DNA from: Scylla paramamosain
Lineage: Eukaryota > Arthropoda > Malacostraca > Decapoda > Portunidae
Reading direction: 5' to 3'
DNA length: 64,000 nucleotides
Assembly: GCF_035594125.1 (NCBI RefSeq)
Contig: NC_087197.1
Location: 6,224,352-6,288,351 of the forward strand
Shown here: positions 14,377 through 26,214 of the stretch, piece by piece
How the letters are laid out: every line of letters begins with the position of its first letter
Position numbering within the stretch: the first letter of the stretch is position 1
Made by a program: the position numbers and the translations under genes
Notes under the pieces: generated by a model
Seen by the model: only the letters and a program-made list of their open reading frames with translations
What the model was told of the DNA's origin: nothing
Databases searched by the model: none

Positions 14377-15164
14377 AGAGCATTGGATCAAGGTCACTCA
14401 CTGTCTGTCTTTTCTGCTTTCCCTCCAGACAACATGGTTATAAAAAATTATGATAATTCAAACACAACAATAAAAAGGGAAAAAAAAACATGGAACAATG
14501 AGCTACACGTGTTGTTACTCTGATGTAAATAAACCGACCGCCTGCTCAAATACAGGTGTACAGGGTTCCTTGTGACTCCTGCACCCATTTCACCACAGTT
14601 GTAACTCCAGGTCACACTAAGCTGAGGTTGCCAGACTGTTTATCCATCTCACAGACAAGGGAAATACTCAAAGCAACACTTAACACTCACAGCTGCAAAA
14701 GAATCAAAGAATGTAGGAAAAACAGTTAACATACAATAACACGTATATAGTCAAGATATAATACCCCCTTGGACTTCCACCCTCCGTGACAGTCCCCCCA
14801 CTCTCCAACAGAGTGTTATAGCCTCAAACTGAGTAGTATTGTTTACTACCTCCTGGATGGCAGACCTTGTCAGGACCTGAGGAGGGAGTAAAGTTCACTA
14901 TGCATCTAATTACTTAGGTCCTCTGCAGCTGAACTGAATAGCCACAGTAGCATTTAAGACAAAACAGGGTCACTAACACGAGATACAAGAAACTACTATG
15001 AAAGAATGCCCATGAACACACAGGAGGGTAAGTCACCACCTACTACACAAACTCAACCTGTGCACTCGCACAGCGGAGGAGTCACTTTCCTGGGTATAGT
15101 GCGTGTAATACACAGCTACCCTTATTGGCAGACTACTATGGAGACTCCTATTCTTTATAAATAG
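14377..15164. other. Unassigned stretch
   Basis: No supported gene, TIR pair or LINE block was found here. It may belong to the same unknown element as the neighbouring dispersed repeat. Confidence 0.4.
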
Positions 15165-15310
15165 GCTGAGGCACACAGCCAGTAGTAACTCACTTATCCC
15201 CTTAAGGCAACTGACCCAGCTAACTATTATCCCGCCTTAGTCTCTTTCGAATATTAGAGCATGTCTCAGTATGTCTGCTTCTTCCAACTGCTTCCTAGTG
15301 ATTGCCTGTG
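15165..15310. repeat. Dispersed repeat, partner of 2,484-2,620
   Basis: Shares AACTCACTTATCCC, CAACTGACCCA and the following segment with 2,506-2,600 in the same orientation. The minus-strand frame 15,467-15,237 covers it but resembles no family I know. Confidence 0.6.
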
Positions 15311-15561
15311 GGAGAGTGCTGTTCTCAGCTGTTGGATTTAGTAGTTGGTGAGATATTTCCTTGTCTGTTGGTGGGAAAAACAGACCGGCGACCTCATGTG
15401 TGACTGACCTGGTGTTATGACCGCCTGGTAAAGGATGCAAGAATCTAAAGAGGACCTTGTAACCCATATTAAGCCCTGCACCCAGTCATGTAGGGGGTGA
15501 CTTAAGGGGAATCGGGTCTAGTTGAGGCAGCTCTGGGATGGGCAGGGATTTGTGATCATAA

Positions 15562-15565
<4 letters not shown>
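15311..15565. other. Unassigned spacer
   Basis: No feature was recognised. It ends at a (TA)n tract. Confidence 0.35.

Positions 15566-15656
<91 letters not shown>
15566..15656. repeat. (TA)n microsatellite
   Basis: A perfect TA tract, about 45 units. Confidence 0.98.
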
Positions 15657-15658
<2 letters not shown>

Positions 15659-16436
15659 GTTCTTGAGATATTATGATAACCCAGTTCTTACAGGCTATTT
15701 TCTTACTTTTAAAGTGACTGGTAATTAATAAAAAAGCCATAATACAGTAGGAAGGATATTATATGAAGACTCCTGATCAAGCATTACAATTAATGGATAA
15801 AATTCTGCGATAGCAATACAAGAAGTGCTTGATCTGTCGCCACTGGCCCACCCTGTAGCCCCAGGACAAGCTAGAGGCCCCTGAATGGCTGGGATTTATG
15901 GGTCCACTGGGTATTGACATTGGCCAGGCTGGTCCTTCTTCCATGTCCTAAGTGAGCGGTTGGATGTGTGTGGTCCAGGTGTTCCAAAGCACCTCGAGAT
16001 GACTAATATCTCACCTGCACACAAGTTTATAAACCTGTATACTTTTCACGCAGTGTCTTCTCATTAAGTGTTATGGACTTTTTTGTGTTCAAGTGATGAA
16101 ACATTTAGTACAGATGGTGAAAGAATGGTTTTCATGTACTCAAAGGAAATAGTCTGTTTGTTGGTAAAGAAACAATGCACTCTAAAACCATAAATTCAGT
16201 TGAAAACAGTCATCCAGTAGCAGTCCATAACGTTGATCCCCAGACTAGAATATAGCACAATGGTAAAATTCTTTCCTGTCACTTGGTAAGCTAAAGTTTA
16301 CTCCTTTTTTAGGTCACAGAGATTTTCCTTGAGTAACCAGATCACCATTAGTATGTGTGGTGTGTAAATGTTGTCAGCCTTACCCAAATATTATACTATA
16401 TAAGCTTTAAACTCTCACTGAGAGGGCATTGCAGGC
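15657..16436. other. Unassigned stretch
   Basis: No coding frame of note, no TIRs and no LINE blocks were seen. Confidence 0.4.
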
Positions 16437-18585
16437 TTTCTTTTTTTCTTGTAGAAAGGGAAACCTACCAAGGGCAACAAAAATCTAATTAAAAAATCCC
16501 CACTGTGATGTCAGTTTCCAAATAGGGTCCGATGCAGTGGTCATAAATTGAAGGATAAGTGTCTTGAAACCTCCCTGTTGAAGGAGTTCAAGTCATAGGA
16601 AAATGGAAATACAGAAGCAGGCAGGGAGTTCCAGAGTTTACCAAAGAAAGGGATGAATGATTGACAATGTTGGTTAACTCTTGCATTAGACACATGGACA
16701 GAATACGGATGAGCAAAAGAAGAAAGTCTTGTGCAGTGAGGCTGTGGGAGGAGGAGAGGCATGCAGTTAGCATGAAAATAGCGGTAGAAAATAATTACAC
16801 GTGCAGCATTGCAGCAATGGGAGAGAGGCTGAAGACAGTCAGTTAGAGGAGAGGAGTTGCTGAGATGAAAAGCTTTGATTCCACCCTGTCTAAAAGAGCA
16901 GTATGAGTGGAACACCCCCCAGACATGTGAAGCATACTCCATACATGGATGGAGAAGGCTCTTGTACAGTTAGCAGCTGGGTGGGTGAGAAAAACTGGCA
17001 GAGACATCTCAAAATGCCTAACTTCATAGAAGCTGTTTTAGCTAGAGATAAGATGTGAAGTTTCCAGTTTAGATTGTGAGAAAAGGACAGACCGAGGATA
17101 TTTAGTGTACTCGTAGAAGAGGGAAACAGTTAATTATCATTAAAAAAGAGGGGATAGTTGTCTGGAGGGTTGTGTCAAGTTCATAGATGGAGGAATTGAG
17201 TTTTTGAGGCATTGAACAATACCAAGTTTGCTCTACCCCAATCAAAAATTTTAGAGAGATCAGAAATCAGGCATTCTGTGACTTCCCTGCATGAGCTGTT
17301 TATTTCCTGAAGGGTTGGACATCTATGAAAAGACATGGAAAAGTGCAGGGTGGTATCATCAGCATAGGAGTGGATAGAACAAGAAGTTTGGTTTAGAAGA
17401 TCATTGATGAATAATAGGAAGAGAGTGGGTGATGTGACAACCCTGAGGAACACCACTGTTAATAGATTTAGGAGAGGAACAGTGACCGTCTAGCACAGCA
17501 GCAATAGAACAGTCAGAAAGGAAACTTGAGATGAAGTTACAAAGAGAAGGATAGAAGCCATAGGAGGGTAGTTTGGAAATCAAAGCTTTGTGCCAGACTC
17601 TATCAAGAGCTTTTGATATGTCTAGGGTAACAGCAAAGAAAAGGCTGAATGTAGGCAAACTTCCAACAAGAAGGAAAGGTAGATGTTGACAGACAGAGAT
17701 GAAAGAATTTGACTAGGCAAGGTGCAAGCACAGAGGTACAGTTTCAGAAAACAAAAGGAGGGACCCCATCAGGCCCATAAACCTTCTGAGGGTTTAGGCC
17801 AGCGAAGGCATGAAAACATCATTGTGAAGAATTTTAATATGTAGCATGAATTAGTCAGAGAGTGGAGGAGAGGGAGGAACAAGCCCAGAATCGTACAAGG
17901 TAGAGTTTTTAGCAAAGGTTTGAGCAAAGAGTTCAGCTTTAGAGATATATGTGATAGCAGTGGTGTCATCTGGTTGAATTCAAAGAGGGAAAGAAGAAGC
18001 AAAGTTATTGGAGATGTTTTTGGCTAGATGCCAGAAGTCACGAGGGGAGTTAGATCTTGAAAGATTTTGACACTTTCTGTTAATGAAGGTGTTTTTGGCT
18101 ACTTGGAGAACAGACTTGGCATGGTTCCTGGCAGAAATATAAAGTGCATGAGATTCTGGTGATTGAAGGCTCAAGTACCTTTTGTGGGCTACTTTTCTAT
18201 CATGTATAGCACGAGAACAGGCTGTGCTAAACCAAGGTTTGGAAGATTTAGATCAAGAAAGAGAGTGAGGAATGTATGCCCGCATGTCAGACACTATCAC
18301 CTCTGTTATGCGCTCAGCACACAGAGGTGGGTCTCTAACACGGAAGCAGTAATCATTCCAAGGAAAATCAGCAAAATTCCTCCTTAGGTCCCCCCCAACT
18401 AGCAGAGGCAAAACACTAGAGGCATCTCAGCTTAGGGGAATCCTGAGAGGGGACTGGAGTGATAGGACAAGATACAGATATGACATTGTAATCAGAAGAG
18501 CCCAACAGAGAGAGATGGGAACAGCAAAAGTGGAAGGATTAGAGGTTAGGAAAAAGTCAAGAATGTTGAGTGTATCACCAGTACC
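16437..18585 (-). mobile_element. LINE-A copy 3, from late endonuclease to 3' end
   Basis: Reading from 18,585 downwards, the minus strand encodes DTLNILDFFLTSNPS (endonuclease C terminus). The RT linker ([20 protein letters not shown]) follows, then RT blocks [20 protein letters not shown] (about 17,630-17,575) and SYADDTTLHFS (about 17,375). The C-terminal region and 3' UTR end at 16,437. Many frameshifts and a deletion near 17,640-17,660 break it. The A/T tail is short. Confidence 0.88.
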
Positions 18586-18637
18586 TAGCTGTCACTAGTA
18601 CTACAAGAAATGATTCCAAAAAGTCATAAAAGAACTA

Positions 18638-18639
<2 letters not shown>

Positions 18640-18711
<72 letters not shown>
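18640..18711. repeat. (CA)n microsatellite
   Basis: A perfect CA tract directly upstream of a LINE-B 3' tail. Confidence 0.97.
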
Positions 18712-18713
<2 letters not shown>

Positions 18714-18794
18714 CAAATTCGGGTATGGAGACAGGACTAATTGAGCTTTGGCTCGGACCCTGTACTATACAACTAGGTAAATACAACTAGGTAA

Positions 18795-18796
<2 letters not shown>
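18712..18796 (+). mobile_element. LINE-B 3' terminus only (about 85 bp)
   Basis: From AAATTCGGGTATGGAGACAG at 18,715, 86 nt are identical to 14,283-14,368 of LINE-B copy 1, including the double ACTAGGTAAATACA terminus. (CA)n lies on both sides. Confidence 0.9.

Positions 18797-18864
<68 letters not shown>
18797..18864. repeat. (CA)n microsatellite continuing from the LINE-B tail
   Basis: The last bases of the LINE-B terminus (AAATACACAC) pass without a break into CA repeats. Confidence 0.97.
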
Positions 18865-18866
<2 letters not shown>

Positions 18867-18940
18867 GAGCAGCCAAGCTGGAAGGACGCATGGGTAGCAG
18901 CTCTGCGCTCACCATGATAAGCCAGTTGTGGTATAGGGAG

Positions 18941-20121
18941 TTTTTTTTTTTTTTTATGTAGGAAGGGCACTGGCCAAGGGCAACAAAAATCTAATAAAAA
19001 AAATGCCCGCTGAAATGCCAGTCCCATAAAAGGGTAAAAGCAGTGGTCAAAAATTGATGAATAAGTGTCTTAAAACCTCTCTCTTGAAGGAATTCAAGTC
19101 ATAGGAAGGTGGAAATACAGAAGCACGCAGGGAGTTCCAGAGTTTACCAGAGAAAGGGATAAATGATTGAGAATACTGGTTAACTCTTGCATTAGAGAGG
19201 TGGACAGAATAGGAGTGAGAGAAAGAAGAAAGTCTTGTACAGTGAGGCTGCGGAAGGAGGGGAGGCATGCAGTTAGCAAGATCAGAAAAGCAGTTAGCAT
19301 GAAAATAGCGGTAGAAGACAGCATTGCGGCAGTGAGAGAGAGGCTGAAGACAGTCAGTTAGAGGAGAGGAGTTGCTGAGATGAAAAGCTTTTGATTCCAC
19401 CCTGTCTAGAAGAGCAGTATGAGTGGAACCCCCCTAGACATGTGAAGCATACTCCATACATGGATGGATAAGGCCCTTGTACAGAGTTAGCAGCTAGGGG
19501 GTGAGAAAAACTGGCGGAGATGTCTCAGAACACCTAACTTCATAGATGCTGTTTTAGCTAGAGGTGAGATGTGAAGTTTCCAGTTCAGATTATAAGTAAA
19601 GGACAGACTGAGGATGTTCAGTGTAGAAGAGAGGGACAGTTGAGTGTCATTGAAGAAGAGAGGATAGTTGTCTGGAAGGTTGTGTCGAGTTGATAGATGG
19701 AGGAATTGAGTTTTTGAAGCATTGAACAATACCAAGTTTGCTCTGCCCCAGTCAGAAATTTTAGAAAGATCAGAAGGCAGGCGTTCTGTGGCTTCCCTGC
19801 GTGATATGTTTACCTCCTGAAGGGTTGGACGTCTATGAAAAGACATGGAAAAGTGCAGGGTGGTATCATCAGCGTAGGAGTGGATAGGACAAGAAGTTTA
19901 GTTTAGAAGATCATTAATGAATAATAAGAAGACAGGACAGGACAGAACCTTGAGGAACACTACTGTTAATAGATTTAGGAGAAGAACAGTGACCATCTAC
20001 CACAGCAGCAATAGAACGGTCAGAAAGGAAACTTGAGATGAAGTTACAGAGAGAAGGATAGAAACCATAGGAGGGTAGTTTGGAAATCAAAGCTTTGTGC
20101 CAGACTCTATCAAAAGCTTTT
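18941..20121 (-). mobile_element. LINE-A copy 4, 5'-truncated
   Basis: It extends from the RT block corresponding to LDISKAF (about 20,121) to the 3' UTR and a T-run at 18,941-18,955 (the poly(A) in reverse). Family blocks are readable in minus frames 19,846-19,487 and 19,400-19,047. A short deletion near 19,930 removes part of the block before the PQG motif. Confidence 0.88.
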
Positions 20122-20124
20122 GGA

Positions 20125-21034
20125 GCAGTACTGTTTCCATCTCCATAATGAAATTGGAAAAAGGTAGAGGTGATTCTAAAAGTAGAGTTGAAAGGAAATT
20201 AGAAGGGAAAAATGGAGTCAAACCGAAGTGGTTTGTTTGTGCTAAGCGATGAGTCAGTGGTGGAAGAAAACAACTTCTTGGGGTTTTGTGCCGGTGACAT
20301 TGAGGTTAGCACAAAATTATGACAAAGAAGAGTGTTGGAACTTGAAAATGACATGGAAAAACTGATGGAGAGATTCAGAGCTATGGAAGAGACCCATGTA
20401 AGCCAAATTAAAGAATTGAAAAGATTGAGAGCCGAAAACATACAGCTAAGAAATCGGTGCAATGGTCTGGAGATAGAAGTTAAGGAATGCAGTAAGAAAG
20501 TGAAAGCAAGTGTCAAAACCATAGTGTAATTAAGTGAAAGGCAAGATACATGGAAAAAGCTTTGAGAGGAAAGTAGATAAGTTGGAGAAACAAATGAGTG
20601 AGCAAGAGATCATACAAGGAGAGCCAGTAAACTTTGAGAAAATAATAGAACAATTAAATGAAGCCAAAATAACGCAAAAGGTGGTAAATGTTATCAGGAC
20701 AAATGAATCTCTTGCAAGAGAGACAGTTGACAAAAAGAAATGTATAATTGTCTTTGGGTTCAGGAAATTAAGGAAATCAACAAAGCAATAAGCGAGAAAG
20801 AGCTGAAAGAGATAGTAAACAAAGTGGTGGGAAAGGTACAAGAGGAGGGAAGATGTCTGGTTAATGAAGTGGAAGAATACCACAGAGTTGGGAAATTCAC
20901 AGGTGAAGGGCACAGACCCATGAGAATAGAATTTAAGTCACAGAAGGAAGTTGAGGAAGCTCTGGCAGGGGCCTGCAAATTAGCTAAAGATGAGGTAAAA
21001 AAAAAACATGTGGTGGAGAAGAGACTTAAATGAA
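20125..21034 (+). pseudogene. LINE-B ORF1 with coiled coil, fragment
   Basis: The segment 20,332-20,529 encodes a heptad-rich helix (LENDMEKLMERFRAMEETHV then IKELKRLRAENIQLRNR), a coiled coil as in trimerising LINE ORF1 proteins. Further pieces are NVIRTNESLARETVDKKKCI, then VEEYHRVGKFTGEGHRPMRI and EFKSQKEVEEALAGACKLAK up to 21,034. These match the order seen in LINE-B copy 1 (VYRIGKYSEGENVP) and at 26,215-26,520. The reading frame breaks at about 20,530 and 20,760. It abuts the truncated 5' edge of LINE-A copy 4. ORF2 does not follow. Confidence 0.75.
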
Positions 21035-21212
21035 AAGGATTCTCCTCTGTACTGATTTTTAATAGACCTGTATCTTTCCTGTAATGTGGAGACGAGAACT
21101 GCACAGCGGTCTGACCAGTGCCAAGTATAATTTTAATATTACTTCAGGCCTTCTACTTTTAACACTCCTGAAAATAAATCCTAATACCCTATTTGCCCTG
21201 TTTTTGGCTTAC
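21035..21212 (-). mobile_element. LINE-D fragment (late RT region)
   Basis: Nearly identical to 22,170-22,350 and, inverted, to 23,820-24,000. On the minus strand it reads through the RSVKSRRPEVILKLYLAL block of LINE-D. Confidence 0.85.
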
Positions 21213-21501
21213 AGAATACAGAATATTGGAAGGGATGGAAAAGTTGGAAAGGGATGATCTTGTGATACCAGATACAAGAGGTACCAGAAGACATGAAAGG
21301 AAATTGATAAGGAGTGTTTGCAGATGAGACATCAAGGAACATAGCTTTCCTCACAGGAGCATAGCAGTGTAGAATGAACTTAATGATGAGATTGTGTATG
21401 CCAAGACTGCCCATAAATTTAAAGAAAATTTGGATAAAAGTTGATACGGAGATGGAACAGCATGAGCCTAGTGTGACTCTTGTCCTGTATTTCACAACTA
21501 A

Positions 21502-21503
<2 letters not shown>
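21213..21503 (+). mobile_element. LINE-B-related 3' end, followed by (CA)n
   Basis: It encodes LERDDLVIPDTRGTRRHERK and DIKEHSFPHRSIAV with stops, matching the LINE-B C terminus (DDLVVKV...DIKKYSFPHRTVEIW). It ends CACAACTAAATACACACA, a shortened form of the LINE-B terminus, and runs into (CA)n. Confidence 0.8.
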
Positions 21504-21577
<74 letters not shown>

Positions 21578-21594
21578 ACACACACACACACACT
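21504..21594. repeat. (CA)n microsatellite
   Basis: A CA tract with one CATA interruption, directly after a LINE-B-type tail. Confidence 0.97.
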
Positions 21595-21822
21595 GGAAGA
21601 AACTGACATGCCAGGGATGGCAGTGTTAAGGAAACTCTTAATGTTAGAGAAAATGGTATCAGAACTGAAGGACAGGGTCTCTTACCTGGGAAAGAAAAAT
21701 ATTGAATTAAAGAAAAATATGGTAGCTATGGAGAGAAAGTTAAGGACTGTGAAAAGAGTGGGTGTCAATGCAGAAAATGTCAAGGAAATTAATAAGAGGA
21801 AACATGAATGGAATAACAATAT
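21595..21822 (+). pseudogene. LINE ORF1 N-terminal coiled coil, family unsure
   Basis: Reads MLEKMVSELKDRVSYLGKKN then IELKKNMVAMERKLRTVKRV, a heptad-type helix like those at the start of LINE ORF1 proteins. LINE-B is likely because a LINE-B tail precedes it and LINE-B has a similar coil at 20,332. The real start cannot be seen, since upstream translation enters the CA tract. Confidence 0.5.
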
Positions 21823-21829
21823 AAGAACA

Positions 21830-23530
21830 TAAGAAATCTGTCTAATCTTCTCTTAAAGCTCCCTAATGTCTTAGCACTAACAAGATGATTAGTGAGTCCT
21901 TTCCATTCATCTACCACTTTATCTAAGAACCAATTTCTTCCTATCTCTTTCTTAAAACTAAATTTTTCAAGTTTGAACCCATTAATTTTTGTTCTGTCCT
22001 GGTTGCTGATCCTAAGAATTTTGCTTACATCCCCCCTTGTTATAACCCTTATACCACTTAAAAACTTGTATCAGATCCTCTCTTAACCTACGTCTCTCTA
22101 AAGAATGTAAATTTAACAGCTTCAGTCTCTCTTTATAAGGAATATTCTGCACCCCTGTATCCTTTTAGTCATTCTCCTCTGTACTGATTGTATTAGACCT
22201 ATATCTTTCCTGTAATGTGGGGACCAGAATTGCACAGCGTAGTCTAGATGAGGTCTGATCAGCGCCAAATATAACTTTAATATTACTTCAGGCCTTCTGC
22301 TTTTAACACTCCTAAAAATCAATCCTAATAACCTATTTTTATTTGCCCTGTTTCTGGCCTCTATGCATTGCTTTCCTAGACAGAGTTCAGAGCTAATTAT
22401 AACTCCTAAATCTTTTTCATATCCTGAACCTACCAGAGTTTTCTTATTTATTGTGTACCTTCTGTGTGGGTTTCCTCTATCTATGCTAAGTACTTTGCAC
22501 TTCTTGATAATAAACTGCATTTGGGATCTGTCCGTTCATTCGTTCATCCTATCTAAATCTGCTTGCAAGGCGATGAAATCCGATTCTGACCTAATTAATC
22601 TATCTATCTTTGTGTCACCCACAAATTTACTAACATCACTACTAATTCCGCTATCCAAGTCATTGATATATATTAAAAACAACAATGACCCTAATACTGA
22701 TCTCTATGGCACCCCACTAATTACATGACCCCACTTGGATTTAGAGCCATTTATTACAACTCTGTTGCCTGTCGCTTAGCCATGACCTTATCCAGCATAA
22801 CACCATCCCATCTATCCCGTGTGACCTAACGTTTCTCAGGAGCCTTTGATGGGGTACCTTGTCAAATGCTTTACTAAAGTCCAGATATAAGATGTCATAA
22901 CTATCACAATTATCTACTGTCCCATACACTTTACTGTAAAAACTTAATAAGTTCATCAGGCAAGACTTCCCTTTCGTGAAGCCATGCTGTGACTGATATA
23001 TCAAGTTATGTTTGTCTAAATGCTCCCTAATGTTCTTCACTATTATTAATAAATCATTTTACCTACAACAGAAGTTAAGCTGACAGGTCTATAATTAGAC
23101 TCTAAAGTTTTATCTCCTTTCTTAAAGATGGGTACTACATTAGCCTGCATCCACATTACTGGTACCTCACCTGACTCAAGAGATTTCATAAAGACAGAAA
23201 CTAGCAGTTCACTAATAATCTCTTTGCATTCCTTAAGTACTCTGGGATATATTTCATCTGATCCTGGTGTCTTGAACTTTTGTAGCCTATCTATCTCCCG
23301 TTCCACTATTTCCTTAGTTATGGTGATGTCTGTCAGCTTCTCATTCTCATCTGCTCTAAACATCTGTTCACCATTTGGCATATCCTGCATATTTTCCTGG
23401 GTGAAGACAGTTAAAAAATACTCATTTAGAATTTTACTACTCTCCAGAGCTAACCAGCTCTCCATCTCCTGCCTTTAATGGACCTATAGTTTCCTTATTT
23501 TTCATCATATATACCTGATAAAATCCCTTG
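21830..23530 (-). pseudogene. LINE-D reverse transcriptase, core and C terminus
   Basis: The pieces in order are DPKGFYQVYMMKNKETIG (23,530), SSKILNEYFLTVFTQENM, KFKTPGSDEIYPRVLKECKE, SNYRPVSLTSVVGKMIY (about 23,100-23,046), QHGFTKGKSCLMNLLSFYSK, DILYLDFSKAFDKVPHQRLL (about 22,890) and LLFLIYINDLDSG-like sequence. The active site reads KFVGDTK, where A-D-D has become V-G-D, so the catalytic Asp pair is lost. The C terminus reads QRRMTKRIQG. Stops and frameshifts lie near 22,735, 23,043 and 22,520. The RT is dead, but most blocks are easy to read. Confidence 0.85.
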
Positions 23531-23546
23531 GGGTCCGTCCTCGTTA

Positions 23547-24433
23547 GTAAATTTGCGGATAACACAAAGATAAGTAGATTAATTAGGTCAGAATCGGATG
23601 CCATTGCCTTGCAGGCAGATTTAGATAGAATAACGAATGGACGGACAGATGGCAAATGCAGTTTGATATCAACAAATGCAAAGTACTTAACATAGGTAGA
23701 GGAAACCCGCACAGTAGGTGCACAATAAACAATGAAACTCTGGTAGGTACAGGGTACAAGAAAGATTTAGGAGTTATAGTTAGCTCTGAATTCCATTTAG
23801 GAAAACAATGCAAAGAAGCCAAAAACAGGGCAAATAGGGTATTAGGATTTATTTTTAGGAGTGTTAAAAGTAGAAGGCCTGAAGTAATATTAAAATTATA
23901 CTTGGCACTGGTCAGACTGCTGTGCAGTTCTGGTCTCCACATTACAGGAAAGATATAGGTCTATTAAAAATCAGTACAGAGGAGAATGACTAAAAGGATA
24001 CAGGGGATGAGGAGTATTCCTTATGAGGCAAGATTGAAGCTGTTGAATTTACGTTCTTTAGAGAGAAGTAGGTTAAGAGAGGACCTGATAGAAGTCTTTA
24101 AGTGGTATAAGAGTTATAAGAAGGGGGATGTAAGCAAAATTCTTAGGACCAGCAACCAGGACAGAACAAGAAATAACGGGTTCAAGCTTGAAAAATTTAG
24201 GTTTAAGAAAGAGATAGGAAGAAATTGGTTTTCAAATAGAGTGGTAGATGAGTGGAACAGACTCAATAATCATGTTGTTAGTGCTAAGGCATTAGGGAGC
24301 TTTAAGAGAAGACTAGATGGGTTTGTAGATGGGGATGATAGGTGGAAATAGGTAGGTATATTTCATACAGGGACTGCCACGTGTAAGCCTGGTTGCTTCT
24401 TGCAGCTTCCCTTATCTCTTATGTTCTTATGTT
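23547..24433 (+). mobile_element. LINE-D 3' end inserted in inverse orientation within LINE-D
   Basis: A plus-strand copy starting at the RT active site (KFADNTK, where D-D has become D-N). It runs through INKCKVLNIGRGNPHSR, TKRIQGMRSIPYEARLK and FKRRLDGFVDGDDRWK to a full 3' UTR ending in CTTATGTTCTTATGTT, a short repeated terminus as in CR1. It splits the minus-strand LINE-D between KVASQA (24,445) and DPKGFYQ (23,530), blocks that are adjacent in the intact protein. Confidence 0.85.
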
Positions 24434-24454
24434 TGCCTGGCTGGCTACCTTTAA

Positions 24455-25773
24455 TTAATAATTATTTTTAGCTTTCCTCATTAACCTCCTGATTGTTCTA
24501 ACTAATTCATTATACTGTGGCCTTAAAACCTCTTTCCTTGCCTTTAATCTCTTATAAATATTTCCCTTCTGCCTTATATAGTGTTTTAACTTAACAGTCA
24601 TCCATTTAGGGTAATTTTTCTGTGATCTTATTGCTCTATACAGGATGTTTGCTAACTGTTCTGTATGCAGTTTATCTACGAAATATTTATACAACTCATC
24701 TACATTTACTTCACCAAATCCCCTCATTTTGGTCCCTTCCATCCTCTCCACTTGCTCATCTACTCACCTCAACCTCACCTCTCCCATCTCAGCATGACCT
24801 GACCCTCTAACATACACATATCTCCCCCTCTCTCCCTCCTCCACCCCTTCCTGACACTTCTTCCGTCCTCTTTCCCAACATCCTCACACCTTACCTCACC
24901 TCTCTCATCCTGGCTTATCCCTCTCAACTCTGTCCCAGACCTGACCTCACCCTGCAACCATTGCCAGTCATCTCCTTGGAGGTACCTTTTTAATTCCTCA
25001 AAATCTGCTCTGCTAAAGTCAAGTATTTTACTAGTGTTTTTGTTTCTAAAAGTTTCCTTCCATTTCAGTTTGTACCTAATTTCCCAATGGTTACTGTTAC
25101 TTAGCTGTCTTCCAATCTCTACCTGCATGACTGCTTCCTCCCTGTTAGTAAGGATTAAATCTAGAATATTGTTCCCCCTTGTGGGTTCTATAACTACCTG
25201 TTTTAAAAAATTATCCTGAATTACCTTAAGAAATTCCTCTGCCTCCCTGTTACTCACCATCAGGCTCCAGTCGATATTCCTAAAACTAAAATCTCCTACC
25301 ACACATACTTGACTGTATCCTCCTGCTCTGTTTATTTTCTGCCATAGGGAGGTGTTAATTTCCTTTGTACTGTTCAACGGCCTGTACACTACTACCAGTA
25401 CTAATGATTGTGATCCTTCCTTAACATCTACCCATATTGACTCTGTTTTGCTATCAGTTTTAATTCTACTGTTAATACAACACTGTAATGTGTCCCTAGT
25501 GTATAACATGACACCTTCTTCTCTCATGTTTTCCCTGTCTTTATAGAATAGTGTATAACCATCTATCTTAATCTCTGGATTAAATATTTTTCCTGACATA
25601 TCTAACCAAGTTTTTGTTAAAGCAATGATATCAAGGTTCTCTACACATAGCATTCCTCTAAGCAAGTCTGTTTTATTCAAAATACTTCTACAATAAGTGT
25701 AGTAAACACTTAAGCTATTTCTCTTCTTCTCTGACCTAGTTACCTTTCTAGATTTAACTAATTTGTCCTTCAT
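24455..25773 (-). pseudogene. LINE-D endonuclease and RT N terminus
   Basis: The frame 25,773-24,775 begins in the ORF2 N-terminal region and carries AP-endonuclease landmarks. These are YYTYCRSILNKTDLL (start), IALTKTWLDMSG, VVVYRPLNSTKE, VCVVGDFSFRNIDWS (G-D-F-N changed to G-D-F-S), ILDLILTNREEAV and SNSNHWEIRY (S-D-H changed to S-N-H). Two catalytic positions are thus substituted. After a deletion or frameshift near 24,770, the frame 24,751-24,455 continues with the RT linker (ANILYRAIRSQKNYPKWMTV...RRLMRKAKNNY). The insert 23,547-24,433 follows. The nuclease cannot be functional. Confidence 0.82.
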
Positions 25774-25804
25774 TTCAACCTCAGAACCCCTTCTTCCTGC
25801 CTGA

Positions 25805-26205
25805 CTAATGAAAAAAGTGCTGGAGTGCAGTTACCTCCTGCTCGAGTGTTCCAGTCAAAACCCAAATACCCTGGTGTGATAAATACACTCCATCTCTGGC
25901 GTACAAGGTGTCCCTACCATAGAAGAAGTCCCAGTTGTTGATGAACATCCATCCATTACTCTTACAATGATACATGACCCTGCATTTCACTGTAATAGCC
26001 CTGGACAGCCACTCAGCACCAACTCCCCTCCTCAACAAGACACCACATACCACAGGGATCCCTCCCTTGTCCCTAATCCTATCCAAAGCTTGTCGATACC
26101 TCCTGAACAGCTCCTCACTCCTGACCTTACCAAGGTCATTCTTTCCTGTGCTGAGAAAAGAAGCAGGAAGAAAAGATGAATTTAAAGAACATAATTGAAA
26201 TGCAG
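25805..26205 (-). pseudogene. SGNH-esterase-like domain of LINE-D ORF1
   Basis: CR1-group ORF1 proteins often carry a GDSL/SGNH-type esterase of unknown role in transposition, possibly at membranes or lipids. The minus-strand frame reads TGKNDLGKVRSEELFRRYRQ, matching the G-x-N-D block with its Asn. It continues IPVVCGVLLRRGVGAEWLSR, then SNGWMFINNWDFFYGRDTLY and ARDGVYLSHQGIWVL. The last corresponds to the D-x-x-H block that supplies the catalytic Asp and His, but the His is replaced by Tyr here. The upstream GDS block is not visible, and the real start lies in sequence replaced by a LINE-B piece at about 26,215. It is a dead fragment. The family call is supported by order and spacing of the blocks. 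Confidence 0.72.
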
Positions 26206-26214
26206 TTTTAGAAA

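Noticed and set aside
24775..24920. Downstream part of the minus frame at 24,775-24,900 as extra LINE-D protein
   Set aside because: The segment after WLQGEV is low-complexity Arg/Glu/Gly text, probably a shifted frame in a C/T-rich stretch, so it was not used as evidence.
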